The notes under the pieces: model-generated
What the model was told of the DNA's origin: nothing
Databases searched by the model: none
The model's input: the letters and a program-made list of their open reading frames with translations, nothing else
Assembly (NCBI RefSeq): GCF_003143515.1
Contig: NZ_CP029343.1
Coordinates: 1,364,001 to 1,428,000, forward strand
DNA length: 64,000 nt
Reading direction: 5' to 3'
Source: Massilia oculi
Lineage (GTDB): Bacteria; Pseudomonadota; Gammaproteobacteria; Burkholderiales; Burkholderiaceae_D
Translations under genes and position numbers: made by a program
Part shown: positions 31,715 through 40,708 of the stretch, piece after piece
Layout of the letters: every line of letters begins with the position of its first letter
Numbering within the stretch: the stretch's first letter is position 1

Positions 31715-31872
31715 GGCGCCAGCTTACCGCTCCCGCCCCGCAAATGTCTACTGGGCAAATGCGGCAGCCGATTGCCCCTCGATACCGCGCCTGGGTTCGC
31801 CATCGAACAGAGCCCGCGATACCAACCATCTACCCTGAACCTTCACAGGTATCACATCACGTAGGAGATGAC

Positions 31873-32856
31873 ATGGCTTTCGATTTGGGTAATTTACTAC
31901 AGCAATATGTCGGCGGCGCCGGCGCCGGCGCCAACAATGACAAGGCTGCCGACGACTTCGACCAGGTGGCGCAGAACGCGCCCCGCGCCAGCATCGCCCA
32001 GGGCATCGCCAGCGCCCTGCGCTCGGACCAGACCCCGCCCTTCCCCCAGATGGTCAGCCAGTTGTTCGGCCAGAGCAATCCCGACCAGCGCGCCGGCATG
32101 CTCAACAGCCTGCTGGGCGGCGCTGGTGGCGGCTTGCTCGGCTCGGTAGCGGGCGGCGCATTGGGCAAGATCTTCGGCAACAACGCGCCATCGCAGGTAA
32201 CACCGGAACAGGCGGCGCAAGTCTCGCCTGAGCAAGTGCAAGAACTGGCTGAAAAGGCGCAACAGCAGAATCCCGGCATTGTCGACCGTATGAGCGACTT
32301 CTACGCCGAGCATCCGACCTTGATCAAGGCTGCCGGCGGCGCCGCCCTGGCGGTCGCCCTCGGCTATATGGCAAACAATATCCGTAAACAATCACCAGAA
32401 AAGGAGGGTCCCGTGGGTATCCTGAGCAATATTTTCCACAAAATTTTCCCCGGTAAGAAAGATGCGGCGCCAGCCGCGACAACGGCTGCGGCTCCGGCCC
32501 AGCCGCAGGCCGCGCCGACGCCAGGCGCACCGGCCGCCGCACCGGCCGCTCCTGCCGCGGCCCCTGCCGCCGCGCCAGCCGTCACCGCGCCGATGCAGCA
32601 GGTCGACGTCGAGCAGGTCCTGAACGATATGCAGAAGTCGTCCGGCCAGCAGCTGAACTGGCGCACCTCGATCGTCGACCTGCTCAAGCTGCTCGGCCTG
32701 GACAGCAGCCTGGCCTCGCGCAAGGAGCTGGCCGCCGAGCTGAACTACACCGGCGACACCAGTGACTCGGCCAAGATGAATATCTGGCTGCACCGCCAGG
32801 TGATGAACAAGCTGGCTGCGAATGGCGGCAAGGTGCCGGCCGACCTGCGCGACTGA
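31873..32856 (+). CDS. In-frame fusion of a DUF937-like protein and a DUF3597 protein
   Basis: 327 residues from the ATG at 31873 (TAGGAG upstream). Residues 1-178 resemble the small DUF937/YidB-like proteins: glycine-rich LLGGAGGGLLGSVAGGALGKI, VTPEQAAQVSPEQVQELA, then a hydrophobic stretch IKAAGGAALAVALGYMA. From residue 181 the sequence is a complete DUF3597 protein: GILSNIFHKIFPGKK, an Ala/Pro linker, and the C-terminal LNWRTSIVDLLKLLGLDSSL and SAKMNIWLHRQVMNKL blocks. No stop separates them. The GTG at 32413 has a strong AAGGAGG five bases before it, so the DUF3597 half may also be made alone. Functions are unknown. Confidence 0.75.
   Translation: MAFDLGNLLQQYVGGAGAGANNDKAADDFDQVAQNAPRASIAQGIASALRSDQTPPFPQMVSQLFGQSNPDQRAGMLNSLLGGAGGGLLGSVAGGALGKIFGNNAPSQVTPEQAAQVSPEQVQELAEKAQQQNPGIVDRMSDFYAEHPTLIKAAGGAALAVALGYMANNIRKQSPEKEGPVGILSNIFHKIFPGKKDAAPAATTAAAPAQPQAAPTPGAPAAAPAAPAAAPAAAPAVTAPMQQVDVEQVLNDMQKSSGQQLNWRTSIVDLLKLLGLDSSLASRKELAAELNYTGDTSDSAKMNIWLHRQVMNKLAANGGKVPADLRD
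32402..32415 (+). promoter_or_regulatory. Internal Shine-Dalgarno and GTG start inside the fusion ORF
   Basis: AAGGAGGG then TCCC and GTG at 32413, in frame with the upstream start. Translation from here would give a 147-residue stand-alone DUF3597 protein, the usual form of this family. Confidence 0.55.
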
Positions 32857-32879
32857 CCTCGCTGCAAGCCGTTGGCCGG

Positions 32880-33929
32880 CTAGTCGGCCAGCGTCGTGTT
32901 GGCCGCCGTCCCGCAGGCGAAGCAAAAGCGCGCGAACGCATTCTTGCGGGTCGCGCAGTTGCCGCATCGGTTGAACAGGCCGATGCCGCAGTGCGGGCAG
33001 AAGTCGTTCTTGCCATCCTTGAGATCGACGGCGCGCTCGCAACCGGGGCACACGCCTTTCGCGAGGCGCGCCTGGACGAGGTCGTAGCGCATCCCCTGGC
33101 GCCGTTCGGCGTCGGGCAGCGCCTCGGCCTGCTTCTGGCGCGCCAGGTAGCCCTGCAGCCAGGCGATGGCGTAACGTCCCGCGACCACCGTCAGGACGAT
33201 GCCGACGATGTAGCGCACATAGCCGCCATAGCTCGGCAGGTAGGGCACCAGCTCGAAGAAGAAGGTGAACAGGGCAAAGATGATGAAGCCCCAGGCGAAC
33301 GGCCAGTCGGGCGTCTTGCGCTTGTGCCTGAACAGCCAGCCGGCCGCCAGCAGCAGCGGCAGGGTCAGTGCCAGGCGATACAGAAAGACGCGCAGCTCGC
33401 GCGCCTCGGCTTCATCGGCGAAGGCCTGCTGCGCCGGTTCCTGCAGGGCGTCCCAGCGCAGCCTGGCGCGCTCGTAGGCCTGGGTGGCGTCCAGCATCGT
33501 CTGCTGTTCGCCTTCTACCGCCGCGAGGGCGGCACGTTCAGCGCGCTCCAGGGCCTCCAGGCCCTGGGTACGCTTGATCAGTTCGGGGTCCTGCTCGGGC
33601 CGCGCGGTGGCCTGCCGGGTCGCGAGCCAGTTGTCGAAGGTCGAGCGCGCCGAGCGCGTATTCGACTGCGCCACCGTGTGCTTCTGGCTGGCCTGTTCGA
33701 GGCGCGCGCGCGCGGCGTCGATGCGCGCACGTTCACTGTTCATGTCGGCGCGCAGCTTGCCGACCTGCGCCGGGTTCATGAACTCTTCGACCGTCAGCGG
33801 CGCTTCGACGTCGCGCAGCTGCTGCACGACCAGGCCGCCCAGGCCGATCAGGAACCCCGCGAAGACGAAGGCGACGAGCCACAGGGCCCGCTGCATCCAT
33901 TGTTCGGTCAGGCGCAAGCCCTTGCTCAT
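32880..33929 (-). CDS. Membrane protein with C-terminal zinc ribbons and a periplasmic coiled-coil-like region
   Basis: 349 residues from the ATG at 33929 (GAGGAG upstream). A first transmembrane helix is at about residues 13-37. Residues 60-180 are a charged, Ala/Arg/Glu-rich helical region likely to form a coiled coil. Then come three hydrophobic segments (LALTLPLLLAAGWLF, WGFIIFALFTFFFELV, YIVGIVLTVVAGRYAIAWL). The C-terminus has two zinc-ribbon cysteine sets (CPGCERAVDL...CPHCG and CGNC...CFACG). The ribbons are probably cytoplasmic. I do not recognise a named family. Confidence 0.75.
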   Translation of the reverse strand: MSKGLRLTEQWMQRALWLVAFVFAGFLIGLGGLVVQQLRDVEAPLTVEEFMNPAQVGKLRADMNSERARIDAARARLEQASQKHTVAQSNTRSARSTFDNWLATRQATARPEQDPELIKRTQGLEALERAERAALAAVEGEQQTMLDATQAYERARLRWDALQEPAQQAFADEAEARELRVFLYRLALTLPLLLAAGWLFRHKRKTPDWPFAWGFIIFALFTFFFELVPYLPSYGGYVRYIVGIVLTVVAGRYAIAWLQGYLARQKQAEALPDAERRQGMRYDLVQARLAKGVCPGCERAVDLKDGKNDFCPHCGIGLFNRCGNCATRKNAFARFCFACGTAANTTLAD

Positions 33930-34053
33930 GAAGCGCTCCTCGGCGATGGACAAGCCCGCAGCTTGCCATCGTTGCGGGCTCCATGCTACTGATAGTTATC
34001 AGAGGCACCGCTTGCGCTACCGCAGGTATCGCGCAGCGATACCCCTGCCCGCA

Positions 34054-35091
34054 TCAGAAGTAGGACAGGCCCAGCGCCTTCTTGACCTCGTCCGTGGTGG
34101 CGGCCGCCACTTCGCGCGCCTTGAAGGTGCCTTCCTGCAGCATCTTCATCACCTGGGCCGGGTCCTTGGCGAACTCTTCCCGGCGGGCGCGGATCGGCGC
34201 CAGCAGGTCTTGCAGGATGCCTTCCAGGCGCTTCTTGACGATGCTGTCGCCCAGGCCGCCGCGCTGGTAGTGCGCCTTCATCTCGGCCAGGCCTTCCTTG
34301 TCGGTGTCGAAGGCGTCCAGGTAGGTGAAGGCGACGTTGCCCTCGATATGGCCCGGATCCGACACCTTCAGGTGCAGCGGGTCGGTGTACACGTTCTTGA
34401 CCGCGGCGCGGATCTCGTCGGCGCTGGCGCCCAGGTTGATGGTATTGCCCAGCGACTTGCTCATCTTGGCCTTGCCGTCGATGCCCGGCAGGCGGCCGAC
34501 TTCCGGCACGAAGGCCTTGGCCTCGACCAGGATGTCACGGCCGACGATGCGGTTGAAGCGGCGCACGATCTCGTTGCACTGCTCGATCATCGGGATCTGG
34601 TCTTCGCCCACCGGCACCACGCCGGCCTTGAAGGCGGTGATGTCGGCGGCCTGGCTGGCCGGATAGGTCAGGAAGCCGGCCGGGATGTCGCGCTCGAAGC
34701 CGCGCAGGACGATTTCCGCCTTCACGGTCGGGTTGCGCTCGAGGCGCGCGACGGTCACCAGGTTGAGGTAATAAAAGGTCAGCTCGGTCAGTTCCGGGAT
34801 CTGCGACTGGATGAAGATCGTGGTCTTGGTCGGGTCGATCCCTACGGCAAGGTAATCGAGCGCCACTTCCAGCACGTTCCGGTGTACCTTACTCAAGTCA
34901 TCCATGTTGTCGGTCAGCGCCTGCGAGTCGGCCAGCATGACGAACTGGCGGTATTGGTGCTGGTAGGTCACGCGATCGCGCAGGCTGCCCACGAAGTGGC
35001 CGAGGTGCAGCGGGCCGGTCGGACGGTCTCCGGTGAGGATGATCTGGCTCATTGGAGCAGAATCAGGAGAAGTGTTTTGTTGCAGGGTCAT
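34054..35091 (-). CDS. trpS: Tryptophanyl-tRNA synthetase
   Basis: 345 residues from the ATG at 35091 (AAGGA seven bases upstream). An ATG at 35052, directly before [20 protein letters not shown], is the other candidate. Class I signatures: PLHLGH (HIGH-type) and KMSKSLGN. The [12 protein letters not shown] beginning is that of the second bacterial TrpRS lineage. It charges tRNA-Trp. A 10-bp imperfect stem (35137-35162) lies in the leader, but there is no visible Trp-rich leader peptide or T-box. Confidence 0.95.
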   Translation of the reverse strand: MTLQQNTSPDSAPMSQIILTGDRPTGPLHLGHFVGSLRDRVTYQHQYRQFVMLADSQALTDNMDDLSKVHRNVLEVALDYLAVGIDPTKTTIFIQSQIPELTELTFYYLNLVTVARLERNPTVKAEIVLRGFERDIPAGFLTYPASQAADITAFKAGVVPVGEDQIPMIEQCNEIVRRFNRIVGRDILVEAKAFVPEVGRLPGIDGKAKMSKSLGNTINLGASADEIRAAVKNVYTDPLHLKVSDPGHIEGNVAFTYLDAFDTDKEGLAEMKAHYQRGGLGDSIVKKRLEGILQDLLAPIRARREEFAKDPAQVMKMLQEGTFKAREVAAATTDEVKKALGLSYF

Positions 35092-35557
35092 CGAGGTTCC
35101 TTGGTAGATGCCTCGATCGTCCTGCGTCAATGAATGAACGCCACCCAAATCGAGGCGGCGTTAGCTGAAATGCACATCATTTCCGGGGCCGCGCGCTAGG
35201 AGCGGCGCCACCAGGCAAGAATGAGATGTGCTTTCGAAAAGATCATGGACCGCATGGTTGCAGGTTGGCGCGCCGCTGTCAACCGCAAGGGAAGCACTGA
35301 TTTATTCTGGCGGATGGGATTGGTACATAAAAAGGCGTCCGGCAAGGCGCAAACCGCAGCCATACCGCGTGGTATGGCGAGGATTTGCAACGCAGCAGGG
35401 CGCTTTTTTATGTGCCAAGACCGCCGCAATGAATCAATCAGTGCTTCCCTCGCCGTACCGTGACTCGGCAGGCAAGGCTCTCCCCACGCAGTGTGAACGT
35501 CGGTAGCGCCGCATTGTCGAAACTTTGTTGTCATAAAATTAAGGAATTAGAACAACC
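35092..35557. other. Divergent intergenic region with a leader hairpin and a long palindrome
   Basis: The region separates trpS (minus) from the glycosidase fusion (plus). It holds a 10-bp stem with two wobble pairs at 35137-35162 in the trpS leader and the 163-bp palindromic element at 35288-35450. The short ORFs on both strands run through the palindrome and are not considered genes. Confidence 0.6.
35288..35450. repeat. 163-bp imperfect palindromic element with 15-bp perfect terminal inverted repeats
   Basis: The ends are AGGGAAGCACTGATT (35288-35302) and its exact complement (35436-35450). The symmetry axis falls at 35369 in CATACC-GCGT-GGTATG. Intermediate arms also pair: GGTACATAAAAAG with CTTTTTTATGTGCC, and GCAAACCGCAGCCATACC with GGTATGGCGAGGATTTGC. 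No target duplication is obvious. It looks like a dispersed palindromic unit or MITE. Transcribed, it would be one long hairpin. Confidence 0.85.
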
Positions 35558-37876
35558 ATGAACAAGAGCACGAACAGCCCAGCACATCCCCTCGAACTCT
35601 GGGGCGGCCTCGAATGCACGGTCAACCGCGTGCAGGACACCTACTTCAGCCAGCTGGACCGCAACGGCCACAGCGAACGCGCCTGCGACATCGAGCGCTT
35701 CGCCGCGCTCGGCATCCGCGCCATCCGCTACCCCATCCTGTGGGAACGCACCGCCCCCAACGGCATCGACGGCGCCGACTGGCGCTGGCCGGACGAGCGC
35801 CTGGCCGCCCTGCGCGCGGCCGGCGTCACCCCGATCGCCGGACTGATCCACCATGGCAGCGGCCCGCGCCACACGAGCCTGGTCGATCCGGGCTTCGCAC
35901 AAGAGCTGGCCGATTACGCCGGCGCCGTCGCCGCGCGCTACCCCTGGCTCGAGTTCTACACCCCGGTCAACGAGATCTGCACCACGGCGCGCTTCGCCGG
36001 CCTGTACGGCGTCTGGTATCCGCACGGCCGCGACGACCGCACCTTCATCCAGGCCCTGCTCAACCAGTGCCGCGCCACCGTGCTGTCGATGCGCGCCATC
36101 CGCGCCGTCAACCCGGACGCGAAACTGGTGCAGACCGACGACCTCGGCAAGACCTACGGTACGCCGGAGCTCAGCCACGTGGCCGAGTTCTACAACGAGC
36201 GCCGCTGGCTGGGCTGGGACCTGCTGTGCGGCATGGTCGGGCCCGGGCACGCGCTGTGGAACTACCTGCTCAAGAGCGGCGCCACGCTTGAGGACCTGCT
36301 GTGGTTCCGCGACAATCCCTGCCCGCCCGACCTCATCGGCGTCAATTACTACGTCACCAGCGAGCGCTGGCTGGACCACCGCCCCGAACGCTTCCCCGAA
36401 AACCACCGCGGCATGGCCGACGGCATTCCCTGCGCCGACATCGAAGCGTCGCGCGTGCTGGCCACGCCGACGCCGGGCATCGCCCCGCTGCTGGCCGAGA
36501 TCTGGGAACGCTATGGGATCCCGCTGGCCATCACCGAAGCCCATATCGACGCCAACCGCGAAGACCAGATGCGCTGGCTGCTCGAGATCTGGGAAGCGGC
36601 CCAGCAGTCGCGCGACAACGGCGTCGACGTGCGCGCGGTCACGGTGTGGGCCCTGCTCGGCTCCTTCGACTGGAACAGCCTGGTGACGGTCGACCGCGGC
36701 TACTACGAACCGGGCCCGCTCGACGTGCGCTCGCCGCTGCCGCGGCCGACCGCGCTGGCCAGGATGATGCGCGAGCTGTCCAGCGGCGCGCCGCTGTCGC
36801 ACCCGGTGCTGCGCGCCCAGGGCTGGTGGCGCCGGTCGGGCCGCTTCCTGTGCCAGCAGCCGGTGGCCACGCCCGACGCGCTGACCTCGATCGCGGCCGA
36901 CGGCCACCGCCTGGTGGGCACGGCCGCCGCGCCGATCCTGATCCTCGGCGCCACCGGCACCCTGGGTCGCGCCTTTGCCCGCATCTGCGACAAGCGCAAC
37001 CTGGCCTACCGCCTGCTGTCGCGCCAGGACATGGACATCGCCGATGCCGACTCGGTCGAGCGCGCGCTGGCCGGATACAAGCCGTGGGCCGTGGTCAATA
37101 CCTGCGGCTACGTGCGGGTCGACGACGCCGAGCACGAGATGGAGCGCTGCCAGCGCGAGAACACCCACGGCGCCGCCATCCTGGCCGCCGCCTGCGCGCG
37201 CCACGACATCCACCTGACCACCTTCTCGAGCGACCTGGTGTTCGACGGCAGCAACGAGCGGCCCTACGTCGAATCCGATATGCCGAATCCCCTCAACGTC
37301 TACGGCCGCAGCAAGCTCGATGCCGAACGCGCGGTGCTGACCAATCATCCGGGCGCGCTGGTGGTGCGCACCAGCGCCTTCTTCGGTCCCTGGGACGGCT
37401 ACAACTTCGTGACCCTCGCCCTCGATGCGCTGGAGCGCGGCGACGCCTTCGTGGCGGCCAGCGACCTGACCATCTCGCCCACCTACGTGCCCGACCTGGT
37501 GCACACCTGCCTCGACCTGGCCGTGGACCGCGAGGCCGGCATCTGGCACCTGGCCAACCAGGGCGAGCTGACCTGGGCCGGGCTGGCGCGGCGCGCGGCC
37601 GAACTGGCGGGCGTCGATGCGGCGACGCTGGAAGCGAAACCGGCAGCCGAATTCGGCTTCACGGCGACGCGACCGGCGTATTCCTCGCTGCACAGCGAGC
37701 GCGGCGCGCTGCTGCCGGCGCTGGACGATGCGCTGCGGCGTTACGTCGAGCTGCGCAATGCCGACAAGGCCGAGCGCTGCGCGCTGCAGGCCGAGGCCGA
37801 AGGCCGTCAGCAGGTGGCCGGTGGGGATACCCAGGCCGAAGCGGACACGATCGCTGCGGCACAGTCCGGGACCTGA
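35558..37876 (+). CDS. Bifunctional family 1 glycosidase-like / dTDP-4-dehydrorhamnose reductase (RmlD)-like protein
   Basis: 772 residues, two domains. Residues about 10-410 are a GH1-like TIM barrel: IRYPILWERTAP, the YTPVNEICTTARFAGLYG segment with the acid/base Glu, and LAITEAHIDANRE with the likely nucleophile Glu. Residues about 450-735 are an RmlD-type SDR: ILILGATGTLGRAF (NAD(P) loop), VVNTCGYVRVDDAE, FSSDLVFDG and VYGRSKLDAE. No signal peptide, so it is cytoplasmic. The combination suggests a sugar-nucleotide or polysaccharide step. Alone behind the palindrome, followed by a 10-bp hairpin. Substrates are unknown. Confidence 0.88.
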   Translation: MNKSTNSPAHPLELWGGLECTVNRVQDTYFSQLDRNGHSERACDIERFAALGIRAIRYPILWERTAPNGIDGADWRWPDERLAALRAAGVTPIAGLIHHGSGPRHTSLVDPGFAQELADYAGAVAARYPWLEFYTPVNEICTTARFAGLYGVWYPHGRDDRTFIQALLNQCRATVLSMRAIRAVNPDAKLVQTDDLGKTYGTPELSHVAEFYNERRWLGWDLLCGMVGPGHALWNYLLKSGATLEDLLWFRDNPCPPDLIGVNYYVTSERWLDHRPERFPENHRGMADGIPCADIEASRVLATPTPGIAPLLAEIWERYGIPLAITEAHIDANREDQMRWLLEIWEAAQQSRDNGVDVRAVTVWALLGSFDWNSLVTVDRGYYEPGPLDVRSPLPRPTALARMMRELSSGAPLSHPVLRAQGWWRRSGRFLCQQPVATPDALTSIAADGHRLVGTAAAPILILGATGTLGRAFARICDKRNLAYRLLSRQDMDIADADSVERALAGYKPWAVVNTCGYVRVDDAEHEMERCQRENTHGAAILAAACARHDIHLTTFSSDLVFDGSNERPYVESDMPNPLNVYGRSKLDAERAVLTNHPGALVVRTSAFFGPWDGYNFVTLALDALERGDAFVAASDLTISPTYVPDLVHTCLDLAVDREAGIWHLANQGELTWAGLARRAAELAGVDAATLEAKPAAEFGFTATRPAYSSLHSERGALLPALDDALRRYVELRNADKAERCALQAEAEGRQQVAGGDTQAEADTIAAAQSGT

Positions 37877-37885
37877 TCGCCAACG

Positions 37886-37909
37886 GATGAGGCGCCGCGG
37901 CGCCTCATC
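37886..37909 (+). terminator. GC-rich hairpin after the glycosidase fusion gene
   Basis: GATGAGGCGC and GCGCCTCATC pair perfectly around a four-base loop, ten bases after the stop. No T-run follows, so termination is uncertain. Confidence 0.45.
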
Positions 37910-37985
37910 GGGATGCGGCTGGCAAGCGCCGTGCTTCGGGATGGCTATAATCAACGCTTTCCGATAGCACAAAAAATAGCGAGAC

Positions 37986-39239
37986 ATGACGCAATCCAGC
38001 CCATCTTCCCCTTCCTTGCCGAAAGCCCTCGGCCACATCCGCGTGCTCGACCTGTCGCGCGTGCTGGCCGGCCCCTGGTGCGCGCAGAATCTGGCCGACC
38101 TCGGCGCCGACGTGATCAAGATCGAGCGCCCCGGCGCCGGCGACGACACCCGCGCCTGGGGGCCCCCGTATGCGAAGGATGCGCAGGGTAACGATACGCT
38201 GGAGGCGGCCTATTACCTGTCGGCCAACCGCGGCAAGCGCTCGCTCACGGTCGATATCGCGAGCAGCGAAGGCCAGGCCCTGCTGCGCGAGCTGGTGCTG
38301 CATTGCGACGTGGTGCTCGAAAACTTCAAGGTTGGCCACCTCAAACGCTACGGCCTCGACTACGACTCGCTCAAGGCGATCAAACCCGACCTGGTCTACT
38401 GCTCGATCACCGGCTTCGGCCAGGACGGTCCCTACGCCCACCGCGCCGGCTACGATTTCCTGATCCAAGGCATGGGCGGCCTGATGTCGGTCACCGGCGA
38501 GCGCGACGACCTGCCCGGCGGCGGTCCGCAAAAGGCCGGCGTCGCCCTCACAGACCTGATGACCGGCATGTATGCCACGGTGGCCGTGCTGGCCGCCCTC
38601 ACCCACCGCGACCGCACGGGCGAAGGCCAGCACATCGACATGGCGCTGCTCGATACGCAGGTGGCGATGCTGGCCAATGTCGGCAGCAATTACCTCAACA
38701 GCGGCAAGCCGCCCAGGCGCTGGGGCAATGCCCACGCCAATATCGTGCCCTACCAGACCTTCGCCTGCGCGGATGGCCACCTGATCGTCGCCACCGGCAA
38801 CGACGGCCAGTACCAGAAGTTCGTCGAGGCTGGCGGCCAGCCCGAACTGGCCCGCGATCCGCGCTTCTCCACCAATCCGCTTCGCGTGCGCAACCGCGAG
38901 CTGCTGGTGCCCCTGCTGGCCGAGATGGTCAAGCGCAAGAAGCGCGACGAATGGATCGCCCTGCTGGAAGAAAAAGGCGTGCCCTGCGGGCCGATCAACG
39001 ACGTCGGCGAAGTGTTCGCCAACGAGCAGGTGGTGGCGCGAGAAATGGCGATCGACCTGCCGCATCCCAGCGCGGGCCAGGTCAAGCTGGTGCGCAATCC
39101 GATCCGGATGTCGGCCACGCCTGCGACGAGCGGGATGGCCCCGCCCCTGCTGGGCCAGCACACGACGGAAGTATTGCGTGAAGTGCTGGGCAGGAGCGAG
39201 GAAGAGATCGCGGCCTTGCGCGAGCGGGGTGTGATTTAA
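37986..39239 (+). CDS. CaiB/BaiF (family III) CoA-transferase
   Basis: 417 residues. LGHIRVLDLSRVLAGPWCAQNLADLGADVIKIE at the N-terminus and SLTVDIASSEGQALLREL are hallmark stretches. GVALTDLMTGMYATVAVLAAL contains the catalytic Asp. GPINDVGEVF and the C-terminal GQHTTEVLREVLG also fit. It moves CoA between carboxylic acids through a mixed anhydride with Asp. The substrate pair cannot be told from sequence. Cytoplasmic. It stands alone, convergent with the next gene. Confidence 0.93.
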   Translation: MTQSSPSSPSLPKALGHIRVLDLSRVLAGPWCAQNLADLGADVIKIERPGAGDDTRAWGPPYAKDAQGNDTLEAAYYLSANRGKRSLTVDIASSEGQALLRELVLHCDVVLENFKVGHLKRYGLDYDSLKAIKPDLVYCSITGFGQDGPYAHRAGYDFLIQGMGGLMSVTGERDDLPGGGPQKAGVALTDLMTGMYATVAVLAALTHRDRTGEGQHIDMALLDTQVAMLANVGSNYLNSGKPPRRWGNAHANIVPYQTFACADGHLIVATGNDGQYQKFVEAGGQPELARDPRFSTNPLRVRNRELLVPLLAEMVKRKKRDEWIALLEEKGVPCGPINDVGEVFANEQVVAREMAIDLPHPSAGQVKLVRNPIRMSATPATSGMAPPLLGQHTTEVLREVLGRSEEEIAALRERGVI

Positions 39240-39242
39240 AGC

Positions 39243-39566
39243 TTAGTGCAGCTGGTGCTTCAGGTTCGACAGTTCGTCGTGCACGCGCACGATGACGGAC
39301 TGCACTTGCGGTGACGGACGGCTCGAGGTGCAGACGCGCTTGGCCTCGTCGCCCATGGCTTCCAGGTCGTCGATGGCCTGGATCATGCTCGACTGGTCGT
39401 TCGACTGCATGACGCTTTGCGCGCGCCCGGCTTGCTCGGCGATCTTGTGGATGCAATCGCGGATTTCGCTGGGGACGCTCTGGTCGCTCTGGCAGACCTG
39501 CTCGGCCTGGTTCACGACTTGCTGGATGCTTTTAAAACGTTGCTGGATTTCGGCGGTGTGCAGCAT
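39243..39566 (-). CDS. Small helical hypothetical protein
   Basis: 107 residues, no signal peptide or membrane segment. The sequence is strongly helical and Gln/Ser/Asp-rich (RFKSIQQVVNQAEQVCQSD, IHKIAEQAGRAQSVMQSND, AIDDLEAMGDEAKRVC) with three cysteines. It reads like an Oxalobacteraceae-restricted protein. Its own unit: convergent with the CoA-transferase, and about 70 bases from the LysR stop. Function not recognised. Confidence 0.7.
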   Translation of the reverse strand: MLHTAEIQQRFKSIQQVVNQAEQVCQSDQSVPSEIRDCIHKIAEQAGRAQSVMQSNDQSSMIQAIDDLEAMGDEAKRVCTSSRPSPQVQSVIVRVHDELSNLKHQLH

Positions 39567-39635
39567 GATGCCCTCCTGAAAAAGATGTAAGAAAAACCAC
39601 TGGAGCCTTCCAGCTTAGGATGGATCCCTGGTTTA

Positions 39636-40604
39636 TCAAGCATCGATATCGCCTGTTCTGCGGGACAATGGCGGTGCGTTCCAGCCGGCATTCAAGCCAT
39701 CCCATTCCAGCGCCGCGCACAAGGTCCCGACCAGCTCGCGCACGCGCGGCACGTCCTCCTTCGCCTTCGGCCACACCACGTGGATCGGCAAGCCCGCGAC
39801 CGCATGCCGCGGCAGGATCCGCACCAGGCTGCCCTCACGCAAGTGGCGCCCGACCAGCCAGGTCGACATCTGGGCCACGCCCAGACCAGCCAGGACCAGC
39901 CCGGCCTGGGCTTCGGCATCGCCGGCCACGATCCGCTCGCTGGCGCCGCGCCGCTCGACCAGGGCGCTGCCGTGGCGCACCAGCCAGGCGCTGACCGTGC
40001 CGTCGGCCTTGCCGTACATGATCGCCGCATGCCGGTCCAGGTCGTCGAGCGAGGCCGGCACGCCGTGCGCATCGAGGTAGCCGGGCGTCGCGCAGAATAC
40101 CTTCTGGTCCTGGCCCAGGAAACGGTGGCCCAGCAGCGGCGACCAGGCTTCCGGACTACCGATGCGCACCGTCACGTCGATTCCCTCTTCGATCACGTCG
40201 ACATAGCGGTCGGTGAACGACACCACCGGCTTGATGTGCGGATAGCGCTGCAGGAAGGCGCTCAGCACCGGCAACACCATCACCCTGCCATACGTCGCCG
40301 GCAAGTCGATGCGCAGGCGCCCGGCCAGCAGCGCGCCTTCGCCATGCAGCGCCAGTTCGGCCTCCTCGAGTTCGCCCAGCACCCGGGTGCAGGCGGCCAG
40401 GAAGCGCGTGCCGGCATCGGTCAGGCACAGCCGGCGCGTGGTGCGCTCGAACAGGCGCACGTCGAGCCGCGCTTCCAGGCGCGCAATCGCCTTGCCGACG
40501 GCCGACCCGGTCAGGTTCAGGCGGGCGGCCGCGCGCACGAAGCTGCCCGACTGAGCCACGGCAACGAAGACGTCCACACCCTTCAGGCGTTCACTGCTTT
40601 GCAT
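39636..40604 (-). CDS. LysR-family transcriptional regulator
   Basis: 322 residues. The N-terminal winged HTH covers residues 7-65 (VFVAVAQSGSFVRAAARLNLTGSAVGKAIARLEARL). The effector domain of the CrgA-like class follows (GRLRIDLPATYGRVMVLPVLSAFLQRYP). The gene diverges from an MFS exporter. The 104-base gap contains a 15-bp palindrome, so control of the exporter and itself is likely. The ligand is unknown. Confidence 0.93.
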   Translation of the reverse strand: MQSSERLKGVDVFVAVAQSGSFVRAAARLNLTGSAVGKAIARLEARLDVRLFERTTRRLCLTDAGTRFLAACTRVLGELEEAELALHGEGALLAGRLRIDLPATYGRVMVLPVLSAFLQRYPHIKPVVSFTDRYVDVIEEGIDVTVRIGSPEAWSPLLGHRFLGQDQKVFCATPGYLDAHGVPASLDDLDRHAAIMYGKADGTVSAWLVRHGSALVERRGASERIVAGDAEAQAGLVLAGLGVAQMSTWLVGRHLREGSLVRILPRHAVAGLPIHVVWPKAKEDVPRVRELVGTLCAALEWDGLNAGWNAPPLSRRTGDIDA

Positions 40605-40613
40605 GGCTGATTC

Positions 40614-40628
40614 CGGAATTTAATTCCG
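40614..40628. promoter_or_regulatory. Palindrome in the lysR/MFS divergent promoter region
   Basis: CGGAATT-T-AATTCCG is a perfect 15-bp palindrome with a single-base centre, 9 bases upstream of the lysR start. It is a candidate LysR recognition site, although the T-N11-A form is not obvious. Confidence 0.45.
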
Positions 40629-40708
40629 CTAAGTATAGGAATAAATGCCCGAGATAGGAACACGCATTTCCAATACCATGGCGCCCTGATCAATCCATCA
40701 ACTAGTGC

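Noticed and set aside
32880..33953. ATG at 33953 for the zinc-ribbon membrane protein
   Set aside because: The ATG at 33929 has GAGGAG at a good distance; the longer form has none.
35221..35506. Short ORFs across the 163-bp palindrome
   Set aside because: They read through both arms of the palindrome on either strand and have no start signals.
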